64,000 nucleotides of DNA from Thiodiazotropha sp040506705. GTDB lineage: Bacteria > Pseudomonadota > Gammaproteobacteria > Chromatiales > Chromatiaceae. Every line of letters starts with the position of its first letter. Within the stretch, counting starts at the first letter, position 1. Made by a program: the position numbers and the translations under genes. Location: contig JBEVWG010000013.1 of assembly GCA_040506705.1 (NCBI GenBank), forward strand, positions 52,876 through 116,875, in the 5' to 3' direction. Below the pieces are notes generated by a model. That model worked only from the letters and a program-made list of their open reading frames with translations, was not told where the DNA came from and ran no database searches. This document shows positions 17,709 to 26,496 of the stretch, piece after piece.

Positions 17709-18568
17709 CGCAATCAGCCCATATCCTCGAAGGTACCACGGAGAATTTTGACCGACTTGTGTTGGAAAACTCCAAACGAGGTCTGGTTGTGGTGGATTTT
17801 TGGGCCCCTTGGGTAGGGCCCTCGCTCAGACAGCAGGAGATCCTCAGCGATCTGGTCAAAACCTACGATGGCCGGTTTCTTCTAGTCACGGTTAATACGG
17901 ATGAACAAAAGCAGCTGGCAGAACGTTTCGGGGTAAAAAGCCTGCCATCCTTCAAGCTGTTTCGCCACGGCAATCTGGTTGGGGAATATCACGGCATACA
18001 GCCTGAGGCAGACTACCCGAATATCGTTGAAACCTATGTGCATAAAAAGCTTGATGAGGTGAGTCGTCAGGGGATTGCCGCCTGGCAATCAGGAGATCCT
18101 GACCAGGCGCTACAGATCCTTGCACGGGGGGTTGTGGAAAACCCACAAAATCTTGCTCTACCCGCATTGATGGCCAATATTCTGATGCGTCAGGAACGCT
18201 ATCATGAGGCCAAAGAGCTGCTGACCAGTCTGCCAGAAACAGCTCAGGAAGCAGTAGAGATACGCCATCTGTTAGCGCATGCTGACCTCATAGTCACTGC
18301 GCAGGATGTAGAAGAACCAAATGAATTGGTACAGCGTCAGCAGCAGGAGCCGGAGAATCCTGAACTGCTCTACCAACTGGCTGCGGTACATCTTCTGGAT
18401 GATGATATTCAGAGTGCTCTGGATCTGCTCCTGAAAATGGTTCAGCAACATGCTACTTATCGGAATGGCGTTGCCCGTAAATCGATGAGTGCTGTATTGG
18501 ATCGAATGGACTCTGAAGATCCGCAGGTGGCCCGTTATCGGCGTGAGCTGTTTCGACTTAACTACTAG
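17705..18568 (+). CDS. Thioredoxin-TPR co-chaperone, CnoX/YbbN-like, without catalytic cysteines
   Basis: The 287-residue protein has a thioredoxin domain at 10-115 and a tetratricopeptide-like helical domain at 120-287 (LLYQLAAVHLLDDDIQSALDLLL). The active-site block reads FWAPWVGPSLRQQ: V37 and S40 replace both redox cysteines, so it cannot be an oxidoreductase of the usual kind. The cis-proline region KSLPSFKLFRHG is intact. By family analogy it is a holdase handing substrates to GroEL or DnaK. E. coli CnoX retains one cysteine; this one has none at the site. Confidence 0.85.
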   Translation: MTQSAHILEGTTENFDRLVLENSKRGLVVVDFWAPWVGPSLRQQEILSDLVKTYDGRFLLVTVNTDEQKQLAERFGVKSLPSFKLFRHGNLVGEYHGIQPEADYPNIVETYVHKKLDEVSRQGIAAWQSGDPDQALQILARGVVENPQNLALPALMANILMRQERYHEAKELLTSLPETAQEAVEIRHLLAHADLIVTAQDVEEPNELVQRQQQEPENPELLYQLAAVHLLDDDIQSALDLLLKMVQQHATYRNGVARKSMSAVLDRMDSEDPQVARYRRELFRLNY

Positions 18569-18688
18569 TGTAGTGCTTCCCTTGTTAACATAGCCTCAGT
18601 CTGTAGGGGTCAGACTCCATGCCATACCCATTCCCATGTGCGGCTTTGAGCTGCATAATTTAACCAGGTATCCCGGAAGATAGTAGAT

Positions 18689-20038
18689 ATGCCAAGCAGT
18701 GGTAAGAATATAGGTTTTGTCTCTTTGGGGTGCCCAAAAAACCTGGTGGATTCCGAAAGAATACTCAGTCGATTACGTGCTGAGGGCTACCAACTGATCG
18801 GCAATTACGATGAGGCGGATCTGGTTGTTGTAAATACCTGTGGATTCATCGACTCCGCAGTGGAAGAGTCCCTGGAAGCCATTGGTGAAGCACTTCAGGA
18901 AAATGGCAAAGTCATTGTCACGGGTTGCCTGGGAAAGGATGAGGGCCGTATAAGAGCAGCCCATCCAAATGTTCTGGCGGTAACCGGCCCTCACGCTTAT
19001 GAGGAGGTAATGGAGGCGGTGCACCAGCATCTGCCCGCGCCACACGACCCATTCACCAGCCTGGTTCCTCCCCAGGGAGTTAAGTTAACGCCCAGGCACT
19101 ATGCCTATCTGAAGATCTCAGAAGGGTGTAACCACAGTTGCAGTTTCTGCATTATCCCTGATTTGCGTGGTCCGCTGGTCAGTCGGCCTTTTGGCGAGGT
19201 GATGCTGGAAGCTGAGCGATTGGTTGAGTCAGGGGTACGTGAGCTGTTGGTGGTTTCTCAAGATACCAGTGCCTACGGCGTAGACTTGAAGTATCGTCCC
19301 GATTTCTGGCAGGGACGACCGGCCAGCTCCAGACTGAAGGATCTGGCCACAGCCCTGGGTGAGTTGCAGGCCTGGGTGCGGTTGCACTATGTCTACCCCT
19401 ATCCTCATGTGGATGATCTGTTACCTCTGATGGCTGAGGGAGATATCCTGCCCTATCTTGATATGCCGCTGCAGCATGGCAATATCCGAGTGCTGAAGGA
19501 TATGAAGCGACCAGCGGCGACGGAGAAAGTGTTGGCCAGAATCGCCCGCTGGCGGAGGAGCTGCCCCGAACTGACGCTACGCAGTACGTTCATTGTCGGT
19601 TTTCCTGGAGAGAGTGAATCTGAATTTGAGGATTTGTTGGCTTTTTTACAAGAGGCCCAGCTCGATCGTGTGGGTTGTTTTGCCTATTCACCAGTCGAAG
19701 GAGCAGCAGCAAATCAGCTACCCGGCGCACTTCCTGTAGAAATAAGAGAAGAGCGGCAGGCGCGCTTCATGCAGGTGCAGGCAGAGATCAGCAGGCAGCG
19801 CCTGCAGTCGAAAGTCGGCAAAGAGATGGTGGTACTGGTTGATGAGGTGAATCAAAAGCAGGTCATTGCCCGGAGCAGTGCAGATGCACCGGAGATTGAC
19901 GGTCAGGTGTTTATACCGGGTGGATGGGAGTTGGAAGCGGGGGATTTTATAAAAGTACGCATCACTGCTGCTACAGCTCATGACCTTCAGGCAGAGCCAA
20001 TAGAGGTTGATGAAAGTGATATTGAGGAGAGGGTTTAA
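18689..20038 (+). CDS. rimO: Ribosomal protein S12 methylthiotransferase RimO
   Basis: The 449-residue radical-SAM protein has the N-terminal MTTase cluster cysteines C15, C51 and C80, the radical-SAM triad C147, C151 and C154 (EGCNHSCSFCIIP), and a C-terminal TRAM domain from about 375 (KVGKEMVVLVDEVNQ). VSLGCPKNLVDSE at the start is the RimO signature. It adds a methylthio group to Asp-89 of S12. An extension of about 10 residues at the C-terminus is acidic. Confidence 0.96.
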   Translation: MPSSGKNIGFVSLGCPKNLVDSERILSRLRAEGYQLIGNYDEADLVVVNTCGFIDSAVEESLEAIGEALQENGKVIVTGCLGKDEGRIRAAHPNVLAVTGPHAYEEVMEAVHQHLPAPHDPFTSLVPPQGVKLTPRHYAYLKISEGCNHSCSFCIIPDLRGPLVSRPFGEVMLEAERLVESGVRELLVVSQDTSAYGVDLKYRPDFWQGRPASSRLKDLATALGELQAWVRLHYVYPYPHVDDLLPLMAEGDILPYLDMPLQHGNIRVLKDMKRPAATEKVLARIARWRRSCPELTLRSTFIVGFPGESESEFEDLLAFLQEAQLDRVGCFAYSPVEGAAANQLPGALPVEIREERQARFMQVQAEISRQRLQSKVGKEMVVLVDEVNQKQVIARSSADAPEIDGQVFIPGGWELEAGDFIKVRITAATAHDLQAEPIEVDESDIEERV

Positions 20039-20041
20039 ACC

Positions 20042-20057
20042 GGCGCATCCATGCGCC
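20042..20057. terminator. Short GC hairpin between convergent rimO and DUF2892 genes
   Basis: GGCGCAT and ATGCGCC form a 7-bp stem with a 2-base loop immediately past the rimO stop. No strong T-run follows. It may help end both convergent transcripts. Confidence 0.4.
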
Positions 20058-20099
20058 TTGCCAACCATTCAGACGAATGATTCTGTTGGGTTCGTTTAC

Positions 20100-20300
20100 T
20101 CAGAAAGCGGAACCACTTTTACTGCCAATCTTCTTTAAAATCATAGCCAGTGGGCAGAAGCCTGTGAACGCTGATTGTAACAGGTTTAGCCCGACGAAGG
20201 CAGTGAAGTAGAGCCAGTATGGATGATGGTAGTGTGCGAGCGTCACGCTCAACAGAATTGCAAAGCCTGCGAAGGCTAGAACAATGCGGTCAATATTCAT
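20100..20300 (-). CDS. DUF2892 (YgaP-like) small membrane protein
   Basis: The 66-residue product MNIDRIVLAFAGFAILLSVT has two membrane segments (about 6-22 and 28-44) and the FTGFCPLAMILKKIG tail with a conserved Cys-Pro, typical of DUF2892 proteins. These are inner-membrane proteins, often fused to rhodanese domains; this is the stand-alone form. GGCAATTTC lies just upstream. The function is unknown. Confidence 0.8.
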   Translation of the reverse strand: MNIDRIVLAFAGFAILLSVTLAHYHHPYWLYFTAFVGLNLLQSAFTGFCPLAMILKKIGSKSGSAF

Positions 20301-20453
20301 GAAATTGCCTCTAAACTGTCAGTAATGATCTGTCTAATACCATTGCCTGCGAATCTCAGAAAACGGTGTGGACGATCGTAACCAGCTGCATACGATCAAA
20401 AAGTGGGTGCAATATTAGCACTACCTAATATTTAGTCAAGGGTTGCCTAAATC

Positions 20454-22025
20454 ATGGCCGGCAAAAGTTCAGATCATGATGTTCAGAATCAGCTTGTACA
20501 TCACCTGCTAGACCATCCTGAGTGCTTTGGTCACAGCGTGGATCAAACAGAACATATAGAGACTCACATATCTCATCTATTACTGGTAGGTGACTTTGTC
20601 TACAAGATCAAAAAGCCTTTGAACCTGGGGTTTCTCGATTTTTCCACATTAGAGAAAAGACATCAGTTTTGTCTTGAAGAGTTGAGACTCAACAGGCGTT
20701 TGGCTCCCGATCTCTACAAAGGGGTTGTGGTTATCGGTGGAACTATTGATCAGCCAGAGATTGGGGGTGCTGGTCAGCCTTTGGAATATGCGGTAAAGAT
20801 GAGCCGTTTCAAACAACAGGACCTGTTTGATCGGCGGCCGTTAGGGCGAGAGACGATTGATGAGCTGGCAAAACTGATCGCTGAATTTCATAAAAATGCC
20901 GCCGTCTCTTTAGATCCTTCTCAAGGAACAGCGGCGTGGGTGATGCTTCCCGTGATGGAAAATTTTCAAATTATCCGTGAGCTAAAACATCCGCTTTTAG
21001 AGAGTGAGCGTCTCAATAATTTACAAACATGGACGGAACATCAAGCCAATGAGTTGGATGGATTAATGCAAGAGCGTTATCAGGAGGGAAAAGTTCGAGA
21101 ATGTCACGGTGATCTCCATCTGACCAATATTACCTTTTTTGAAAACAGGATAACGCCATTTGATGGTATTGAATTCAATCCAGCTCTACGCTGGATAGAT
21201 ATCCTCAGTGATATCGCCTTTTTGTTGATGGATCTTCAGCATCGTGGGCTGAGCTCATCTGCCGATCAACTATTGAATCGTTATCTGGAAGAGAGCGGGG
21301 ACTATGCCGGATTGCCTCTACTGAGGTTTTATCTGCTCTATCGCGCTATGGTGAGAGCCAAGGTTTCTGCAATACGCATTACCCAATCGGATCTGCCCCA
21401 TCAGCAACAACCAAAATATGTAGAAGAGTATCTCAGTTACCTCTCTCTGGCTGAGTCGTTGATCCGACATCCACCAGCCTCATTAGTTATAACCTATGGA
21501 CTCTCCGGATCAGGAAAAAGTACAGTAAGTGAGCAACTCTCAGAACAGTTGATGGCAATTCGTCTTCGCTCAGATGTCGAACGAAAGCGTCTTTTTCCTG
21601 ATGCTGAAAAGAGTAATGCGGATGGAAATCATACTCGGTACTCTGGCCAGGCAACACAGATCACCTATGCTCATTTATGCGCAATGGCGCGTCGCCTTTT
21701 ACAGTCAGGGTTCTCAGTGACCATCGACGCTGCGTGTCTTAAGCAGTGGCAGAGAGAGATCTTTATTCAGATGGCAGAAAGCCTGCAAGTACCTGTGTTG
21801 ATACTCGAATGTAAGGTTCGGCAGGAAGTTTTGGAAAAACGGATACTATCAAGAAAGCAGGTGGGGGTGGATGCTTCTGAGGCTGATCTCGATGTTTTAT
21901 CATTGCAGCAAAGGAGTATTGAGCCACTGACTGAGAAGGAGCGGCTACATACGCTTGTGGTTGATACAGAGTCATTTCCACCGCAAGGATTTCTTGCGAC
22001 AGTATTGCAGCGTCTTATGCTGTAG
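20454..22025 (+). CDS. Two-domain protein: phosphotransferase-like domain plus P-loop kinase
   Basis: The 523-residue protein has an N-terminal domain (about 1-330) of aminoglycoside-phosphotransferase/Fructosamine-kinase fold. It shows DFVYKIKKPLNLGFLDFSTL and a catalytic loop CHGDLHLTNI (H218), followed by FDGIEFN as the metal-binding part. A C-terminal AAA_33-type P-loop domain has GLSGSGKSTVSEQL near 348-361 and RLRSDVERKRLF. This fusion is known in many proteobacteria as a bifunctional aminoglycoside phosphotransferase/ATP-binding protein; the substrate is not known and it should not be taken as a drug-resistance gene. Confidence 0.85.
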   Translation: MAGKSSDHDVQNQLVHHLLDHPECFGHSVDQTEHIETHISHLLLVGDFVYKIKKPLNLGFLDFSTLEKRHQFCLEELRLNRRLAPDLYKGVVVIGGTIDQPEIGGAGQPLEYAVKMSRFKQQDLFDRRPLGRETIDELAKLIAEFHKNAAVSLDPSQGTAAWVMLPVMENFQIIRELKHPLLESERLNNLQTWTEHQANELDGLMQERYQEGKVRECHGDLHLTNITFFENRITPFDGIEFNPALRWIDILSDIAFLLMDLQHRGLSSSADQLLNRYLEESGDYAGLPLLRFYLLYRAMVRAKVSAIRITQSDLPHQQQPKYVEEYLSYLSLAESLIRHPPASLVITYGLSGSGKSTVSEQLSEQLMAIRLRSDVERKRLFPDAEKSNADGNHTRYSGQATQITYAHLCAMARRLLQSGFSVTIDAACLKQWQREIFIQMAESLQVPVLILECKVRQEVLEKRILSRKQVGVDASEADLDVLSLQQRSIEPLTEKERLHTLVVDTESFPPQGFLATVLQRLML

Positions 22026-22122
22026 CTGGTAGGGAATTCCTTTTCATTTTCTGAAATAATTCTGTAGTTGTTGGTTTAATCATAAATCACTCTAAGCTCC
22101 GGGTAATAGATAAGAGGTTCTA

Positions 22123-22464
22123 ATGCGCTTTCCCCATCTTAAGATTGGTCAAAGTTTCATCTATCAGGGTAAGCGGTATAGCAAGACCGGGCCCATGACT
22201 GCATCAGAAGAGGAGAGCGGTAAGAGCTGTATGATCCGTCGATCTGCAGAGGTTATGACTCTGGATAATTCCGAAGAGGTCAAACAGCCTCTACCAAAAA
22301 GCTTTACTCAGGATCAGGTGGTTGAGCTTTTAGAGGCCTATAAGATTGAGCTGAAATCCTGCTTGCAGACCAGAGTGGATGAGCATGAAAAAGTGTTACT
22401 TTCAGATCTGTTGAGCTGCATGGATAGCGTGTCTGTGAATGATCTGGTATCCCGCATGAAATAA
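22123..22464 (+). CDS. Uncharacterised 113-residue protein
   Basis: The frame encodes MRFPHLKIGQSFIYQGKRYS, which resembles a short SH3-like start (IGQxFxYxGKxYxKxGP), followed by a linker and a helical C-terminal half. It is cytoplasmic. The codon use matches the neighbours and TAAGAGG precedes the start. No family name can be given. It follows the kinase by about 100 bases. Confidence 0.65.
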   Translation: MRFPHLKIGQSFIYQGKRYSKTGPMTASEEESGKSCMIRRSAEVMTLDNSEEVKQPLPKSFTQDQVVELLEAYKIELKSCLQTRVDEHEKVLLSDLLSCMDSVSVNDLVSRMK

Positions 22465-22690
22465 CAGTTTTTCTGTACTACAGTCTTTCGTAAATTTGGG
22501 TTAGATACTAGCCTTGATTGTCAGTATGGGATCGTGCCACACCACTAACTGATGAGTGATCGTTTAGCTTAATTGGTGGGGCATGGCCCCACCCTACGCC
22601 TATACGGTCAGGGGAATGACCCCACCTATACAGTCAGGTAGGATGGGGCCATGCCCCACCATAAATTGCCATGCGTAACCTGTGCAGATG
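22465..22690. repeat. Intergenic repeat block, first copy of a tandem duplication
   Basis: The sequence from 22481 (CAGTCTTTCGTAAATTTGGG) to the lysR fragment recurs at 23081-23223, exactly 600 bases later. The first copy holds an extra stretch of about 67 bases made of GTGGGGCATGGCCCC-type palindromes (22577-22660). No gene is seen. Confidence 0.75.
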
Positions 22691-22996
22691 TTAGTCGGAA
22701 GTGGTGATCAAACCCTCATCCCAATATGGCCGATCACCAAACTGTTTACGTAAAAACTCTGCCAGTACCCTGACTCGNNNNNNNNNNNNNNNNNNNNNNN
22801 NNNNNNNNNNNNNNNNNNNNNNNNNNNNNNNNNNNNNNNNNNNNNNNNNNNNNNNNNNNNNNNNNNNNNNNNNNNNNCATCCCAATATGGCCGATCACCA
22901 AACTGTTTACGTAAAAACTCTGCCAGTACCCTGACTCGTTGTGGAATGAAACGACGGTTCGGATATATCGCATAAGCATTAACCGGGGGTATGGAG
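22691..22996 (-). pseudogene. Truncated 3' copy of the adjacent lysR gene, interrupted by an assembly gap
   Basis: Positions 22691-22777 and 22878-22996 repeat the 3' end of the lysR gene at 23224-24150, with one base change near 22960 (TCGCAT versus TTGCAT). The 61 bases left of the gap (22717-22777) equal the first 61 bases right of it (22878-22938). The natural reading is that the two contigs simply overlap. The copy ends at 22996, where a palindrome starts. It has no start codon and cannot be expressed as a regulator. Confidence 0.75.
22778..22877. other. Assembly gap of 100 N
   Basis: There are exactly 100 unknown bases, the usual scaffold placeholder. The identical 61-bp flanks imply the true gap may have zero or negative length. 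Confidence 0.98.
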
Positions 22997-23001
22997 CAAT
23001 G

Positions 23002-23080
23002 TAGCCTGGATGAAGTACAACGTAATCCGGGAGAGCAGTGCACCAATCTTCCCGGATTCCGTTGCACTTCATCCAGGCTA
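23002..23080. repeat. Long palindromic intergenic repeat
   Basis: TAGCCTGGATGAAGTACAAC and its continuation to CCGGGA pair with TCCCGGATTCCGTTGCACTT and on to CCAGGCTA, giving arms of about 32 bases with two mismatches and a short central loop. It resembles the GTAGCCCGGATGAAG-type repeats scattered through many proteobacterial genomes. It sits exactly at the breakpoint of the partial lysR copy. Confidence 0.8.
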
Positions 23081-23223
23081 CAGTCTTTCGTAAATTTGGG
23101 TTAGATACTAGCCTTGATTGTCAGTATGGGATCGTGCCACACCACTAACTGATGAGTGATCGTTTAGCTTAATTGGTGGGGCCATGCCCCACCATAAATT
23201 GCCATGAGCAACCTGAGCTGATG
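23081..23223. repeat. Second copy of the tandem intergenic repeat
   Basis: Repeats 22481-22690 up to the lysR stop but lacks the 67-base palindromic insert. GGTGGGGCCATGCCCCACC (23176-23194) is a near-perfect palindrome that may end the lysR transcript. Confidence 0.75.
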
Positions 23224-24150
23224 TTAGTCGGAAGTGGTGATCAAACCCTCATCCCAATATGGCCGATCACCAAACTGTTTACGTAAAAACTCTGCCAGTA
23301 CCCTGACTCGTTGTGGAATGAAACGACGGTTCGGATATATTGCATAAGCATTAACCGGGGGTATGGAGTAATCGGTGAGTATCGGGGTTAATCTGCCATC
23401 GAGTACAGCTTGATATGCGATAAATGTAGGAGAAAGAGTGACGCCTTGGCCAGCAATAGCTGCTTCCAACAGAATCTGCCCATTGTTCGCCTGCATGTGG
23501 AGTGGTATACGGATAGACTGGATTCGTCCCGACTCATCAAGGAAAGGCCATTTTTGTGGTTCAGGAATATTGCGATAGCAAAGCCCTCGATGTTCTGCCA
23601 GTTCATGAGGGGTTTTGGGTCTTCCCTTTTTCTTCAGGTACTCAGGGCTTGCACAGACTACGAAATGTATTGGTGCCAAAGGGCGGGCAACCATGGTGGA
23701 GTTTTCAAGTGGACCGATGCGTAGGGCCAGGTCGATTCCTTCCTTTACCAGATCCACCTCACTGTCATTGAGATCAATGTCCAGGATTACCCGTGGATGC
23801 TCTTTGTTGAATATGGCCAGGGCAGGGGAGAGGTGTAGAAGACCGAATGACAGTGGAGCGGCGAGGCGGAGGCGTCCGCTGAGTTCCTGTTGTGAACGGG
23901 AGACTGACTGTTCCGCTTCATTAAGGTCTTCGAGCACCTGAACTGCTCTTGGATAGAATTCGCGACCAGCGTCTGTAAGCGAGAGCTTTCTTGTTGTGCG
24001 TTGTAGCAGGAGCGCACCAAGGTGCTCTTCAAGTTCCGACACACGCCGGCTGATGACAGACTTACCTATGCCAAGTCGCTCTGCAGCAATACTGAATTGC
24101 CCGGATTCAACAACAGCAACAAAACTTTCAAGACACTCCAGTCGATTCAT
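23224..24150 (-). CDS. LysR-family transcriptional regulator
   Basis: The 308-residue protein has the winged HTH MNRLECLESFVAVVESGQFS through ISRRVSELEEHLGALLLQRTTRKLSLTDAG. The periplasmic-binding-like effector domain spans about 90-300. The type resembles the AaeR/DmlR/YhjC subgroup. It is divergent from the pirin / cytochrome b561 / flavodoxin genes and separated from them by 183 bases with a TGC-N7-GCA palindrome, so it most likely controls them. The effector is unknown; an aromatic compound or quinone is a reasonable guess only. Confidence 0.92.
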   Translation of the reverse strand: MNRLECLESFVAVVESGQFSIAAERLGIGKSVISRRVSELEEHLGALLLQRTTRKLSLTDAGREFYPRAVQVLEDLNEAEQSVSRSQQELSGRLRLAAPLSFGLLHLSPALAIFNKEHPRVILDIDLNDSEVDLVKEGIDLALRIGPLENSTMVARPLAPIHFVVCASPEYLKKKGRPKTPHELAEHRGLCYRNIPEPQKWPFLDESGRIQSIRIPLHMQANNGQILLEAAIAGQGVTLSPTFIAYQAVLDGRLTPILTDYSIPPVNAYAIYPNRRFIPQRVRVLAEFLRKQFGDRPYWDEGLITTSD

Positions 24151-24220
24151 GTTTTTTCTACCCTTACTAAGCCTCTGCAGCTCACTTTGAAATAGTCACA
24201 GATCCAGTCTGCCATTCGAT

Positions 24221-24239
24221 TGTTGCAGTTTGAGCAACA
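24221..24239. promoter_or_regulatory. Candidate LysR-type operator (TGTTGC-N7-GCAACA)
   Basis: The sequence TGTTGC AGTTTGA GCAACA is a perfect 6-bp inverted repeat with a 7-base spacer and contains the T-N11-A core of LysR boxes. It lies in the middle of the divergent region, 71 bases from the lysR start and 95 bases from the pirin start. Confidence 0.65.
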
Positions 24240-24333
24240 GTGTTTCTCATATATATATCTTTATATCAAAAAATAACAATCTACAATGGTACATAACCAA
24301 GCAGAATTATAGGTATTTGTTAAGGAGGCTCAT

Positions 24334-25179
24334 ATGTCAGAAGTAGTCAACAAGGTTCGTTCCGTTCAGCAAACACTGGCCGGTCAAGAGACTGCAGATG
24401 GTGCAGGGGTTCGGCTCACACGTCTCATAGGTGGGGGGCAATTACCACAACTTGATCCCTTTCTGTTACTGGATGATTTTCGATCAGACAACCCGGATGA
24501 CTATATTGGTGGCTTCCCACCCCATCCACATAGAGGTTTCGAGACAGTTTCCTATCTATTGGCAGGTAAGCTTGAGCACCGGGATAACGCGGGTCACACT
24601 GGAATTCTCCAGGCCGGTGGCGTGCAGTGGATGACTGCCGGTAGAGGTGTTATTCACTCAGAGATGCCACAGCAGCAGGATGGATTGCTGGCCGGCTTTC
24701 AGCTTTGGGTCAATCTGCCGGCAAAACATAAAATGACTGAGCCCCGCTACCAAGAGTTTGAGCAGGAAATGATCCCTCAAGAGCAACGAAGTGACGGAGT
24801 AAAAATAATCGTGGTGGCTGGAGAGACCTCACAGCACACACGTGGTGCGGTGACTGAGTTAATGACACCGGCGCTCTTTTTCGATATCTCACTGGATGCA
24901 GGTGCGAAGTTCATTGAGCCGGTTGAAGAGCACTTCAATGCCTTTATCTATCTGCTGCAGGGCAGTATTGATATAGGCAATAGCCCGCTCAAGGGTAGAA
25001 CCCTTGCCGTGTTGGGTAAGGGCGAATCGATTGAGATAACCGCAGATGAACCAAGTCGCCTGATATTGGTGGCGGGACAACCTCTGGATGAACCCATTGT
25101 CAGGGGTGGACCTTTTGTGATGAGCAGTGAGGATGAGTTAAAGCAGGCTTTCAAGGACTATCAAGAGGGACGCTTCTGA
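24334..25179 (+). CDS. Pirin family protein
   Basis: The 281-residue double cupin has the metal ligands H64, H66, H108 and E110 in PPHPHRGFETVSYLL and GRGVIHSEMP, and a pirin C-terminal cupin from about 165. Bacterial pirins often act as quercetin 2,3-dioxygenases or redox sensors. A strong TAAGGAGG precedes the start. It is the first gene of a tight set (junctions of 1 and 4 bases) with cytochrome b561 and a flavodoxin-like quinone reductase. Confidence 0.92.
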   Translation: MSEVVNKVRSVQQTLAGQETADGAGVRLTRLIGGGQLPQLDPFLLLDDFRSDNPDDYIGGFPPHPHRGFETVSYLLAGKLEHRDNAGHTGILQAGGVQWMTAGRGVIHSEMPQQQDGLLAGFQLWVNLPAKHKMTEPRYQEFEQEMIPQEQRSDGVKIIVVAGETSQHTRGAVTELMTPALFFDISLDAGAKFIEPVEEHFNAFIYLLQGSIDIGNSPLKGRTLAVLGKGESIEITADEPSRLILVAGQPLDEPIVRGGPFVMSSEDELKQAFKDYQEGRF

Positions 25180-25784
25180 TGAGAATGTTGAACGATAAGG
25201 CTCAATACGGTGCGGTAGCGATCGCTATGCACTGGCTTGTTGCCTTAACAGTCTATGCGCTTTTCGGTTTGGGATTATGGATGCGCAGTCTGGATTATTA
25301 CGATAGCTGGTACCAGTTAGGGCCCTGGTGGCATAAAGGTATCGGGGTGATGTTGTTTTTAGCGCTGCTGTTCAGGGTGTTGTGGCGTTTTGCTAATTCC
25401 AGACCGGATCATCTGCCAACCCATAAACCTTATGAACGGGTCTCAGCATTGTGGGTGCATCTTTTGCTTTATCTGATTCTTTTTGTGCTGATGGTTAGTG
25501 GTTATCTGATTTCAACTGCTGATGGTAAGCCACTAGAGGTTTTCGACTGGTTTGTCATACCCGCCACTATCAGCGGTTTGGAACATCAAGAGGATATTGC
25601 TGGAAAAGTCCATCTCTATCTGGCTTGGAGCGTGGTGGTGCTTTCGCTATTGCATGCGCTGGCGGCATTTAAACACCACTTTTTCGATCATGACCAGACT
25701 TTGCTACGCATGTTGGGTGTGGCGGGGCGGCGTGTGAATTTATCAAAAACAGAACCTATTAACGATGAGGAGAGATACCGATGA
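25179..25784 (+). CDS. Cytochrome b561
   Basis: The 201-residue inner-membrane protein has four membrane helices. Heme-ligand histidines are in AIAMHWLVAL (helix 1), WWHKGIGV (helix 2) and VHLYLAW/LLHALAAFKHHF (last helices), the pattern of prokaryotic cytochrome b561 (YodB/CybB). It can oxidise ubiquinol or move electrons from superoxide. The start overlaps the pirin stop by one base (TGATG). Confidence 0.92.
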   Translation: MRMLNDKAQYGAVAIAMHWLVALTVYALFGLGLWMRSLDYYDSWYQLGPWWHKGIGVMLFLALLFRVLWRFANSRPDHLPTHKPYERVSALWVHLLLYLILFVLMVSGYLISTADGKPLEVFDWFVIPATISGLEHQEDIAGKVHLYLAWSVVVLSLLHALAAFKHHFFDHDQTLLRMLGVAGRRVNLSKTEPINDEERYR

Positions 25785-26380
25785 CAACTGTGGCGATCAT
25801 TTATCACAGCGGTTTTGGACATACCAAGTTACAGGCCGAAGCTGTAGAGAGAGGTGCGGCGAGTATAGACGACGTTGAAGTAGTTCTATTGACGGCTGAG
25901 GAAGCAGGTGCAGATCTGGACCGGCTCGACACTGCTGATGCAATAATTTTTGGTAGCCCGACCTATATGGGCAGCATGTCAGCCGAGATGAAAAAGTTTC
26001 TTGAAACTGCGGCGGCCAAATGGTTTACCCAAAGCTGGAAAGACAAGGTTGCAGGTGCTTTTACCAACTCGAGTTCTTTTTCAGGCGACAAAATGAATAC
26101 CCTGGTTGGGTTGATGATCAATGCAATGCAGCAGGGCATGATCTTTGTGAGTTTAGGTATGCATCCTGCTGCCAGTGACCCTGAATCGATGAATCATATC
26201 CAGGGCCCGGGGCCTGAAGTACTCAATCGGCTTGGTTCTTATATCGGGCCGATGGCTGCCAGCTTTCAAGTTGATCCTGGAGATGCACCATCCACTGGGG
26301 ATCTCGCTACAGCCGAAGCCTATGGTGCTCGGGTTGCCACCATTACACAGCAGTTAGTGCGAGGGCGGGCTGCAGCATAA
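25781..26380 (+). CDS. Flavodoxin-fold NAD(P)H:quinone oxidoreductase, WrbA-like
   Basis: The 199-residue protein starts TTVAIIYHSGFGHTKLQAEAVERGA, the FMN phosphate loop of the WrbA/flavodoxin_5 type, and has ADAIIFGSPTYMGSMSAEMKKFLE as the second flavin loop. Family members reduce quinones by two electrons. The start overlaps the cytochrome b561 stop by four bases (ATGA). Confidence 0.88.
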   Translation: MTTVAIIYHSGFGHTKLQAEAVERGAASIDDVEVVLLTAEEAGADLDRLDTADAIIFGSPTYMGSMSAEMKKFLETAAAKWFTQSWKDKVAGAFTNSSSFSGDKMNTLVGLMINAMQQGMIFVSLGMHPAASDPESMNHIQGPGPEVLNRLGSYIGPMAASFQVDPGDAPSTGDLATAEAYGARVATITQQLVRGRAAA

Positions 26381-26496
26381 GTATATTTTTCAAGTTTTCT
26401 TTCAATGGGGAAAAACCCCAACTTACTATTCAGGCCATTCTTGTAGCTCTGTGTGTCAAGATTCCAATAGTCTGGATAGTACTACCTTAGGAGTGA

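Noticed and set aside
20454..22025. Aminoglycoside-resistance gene call for the two-domain kinase
   Set aside because: The APH-like fold is generic and the fused P-loop domain is typical of housekeeping proteins of unknown substrate.
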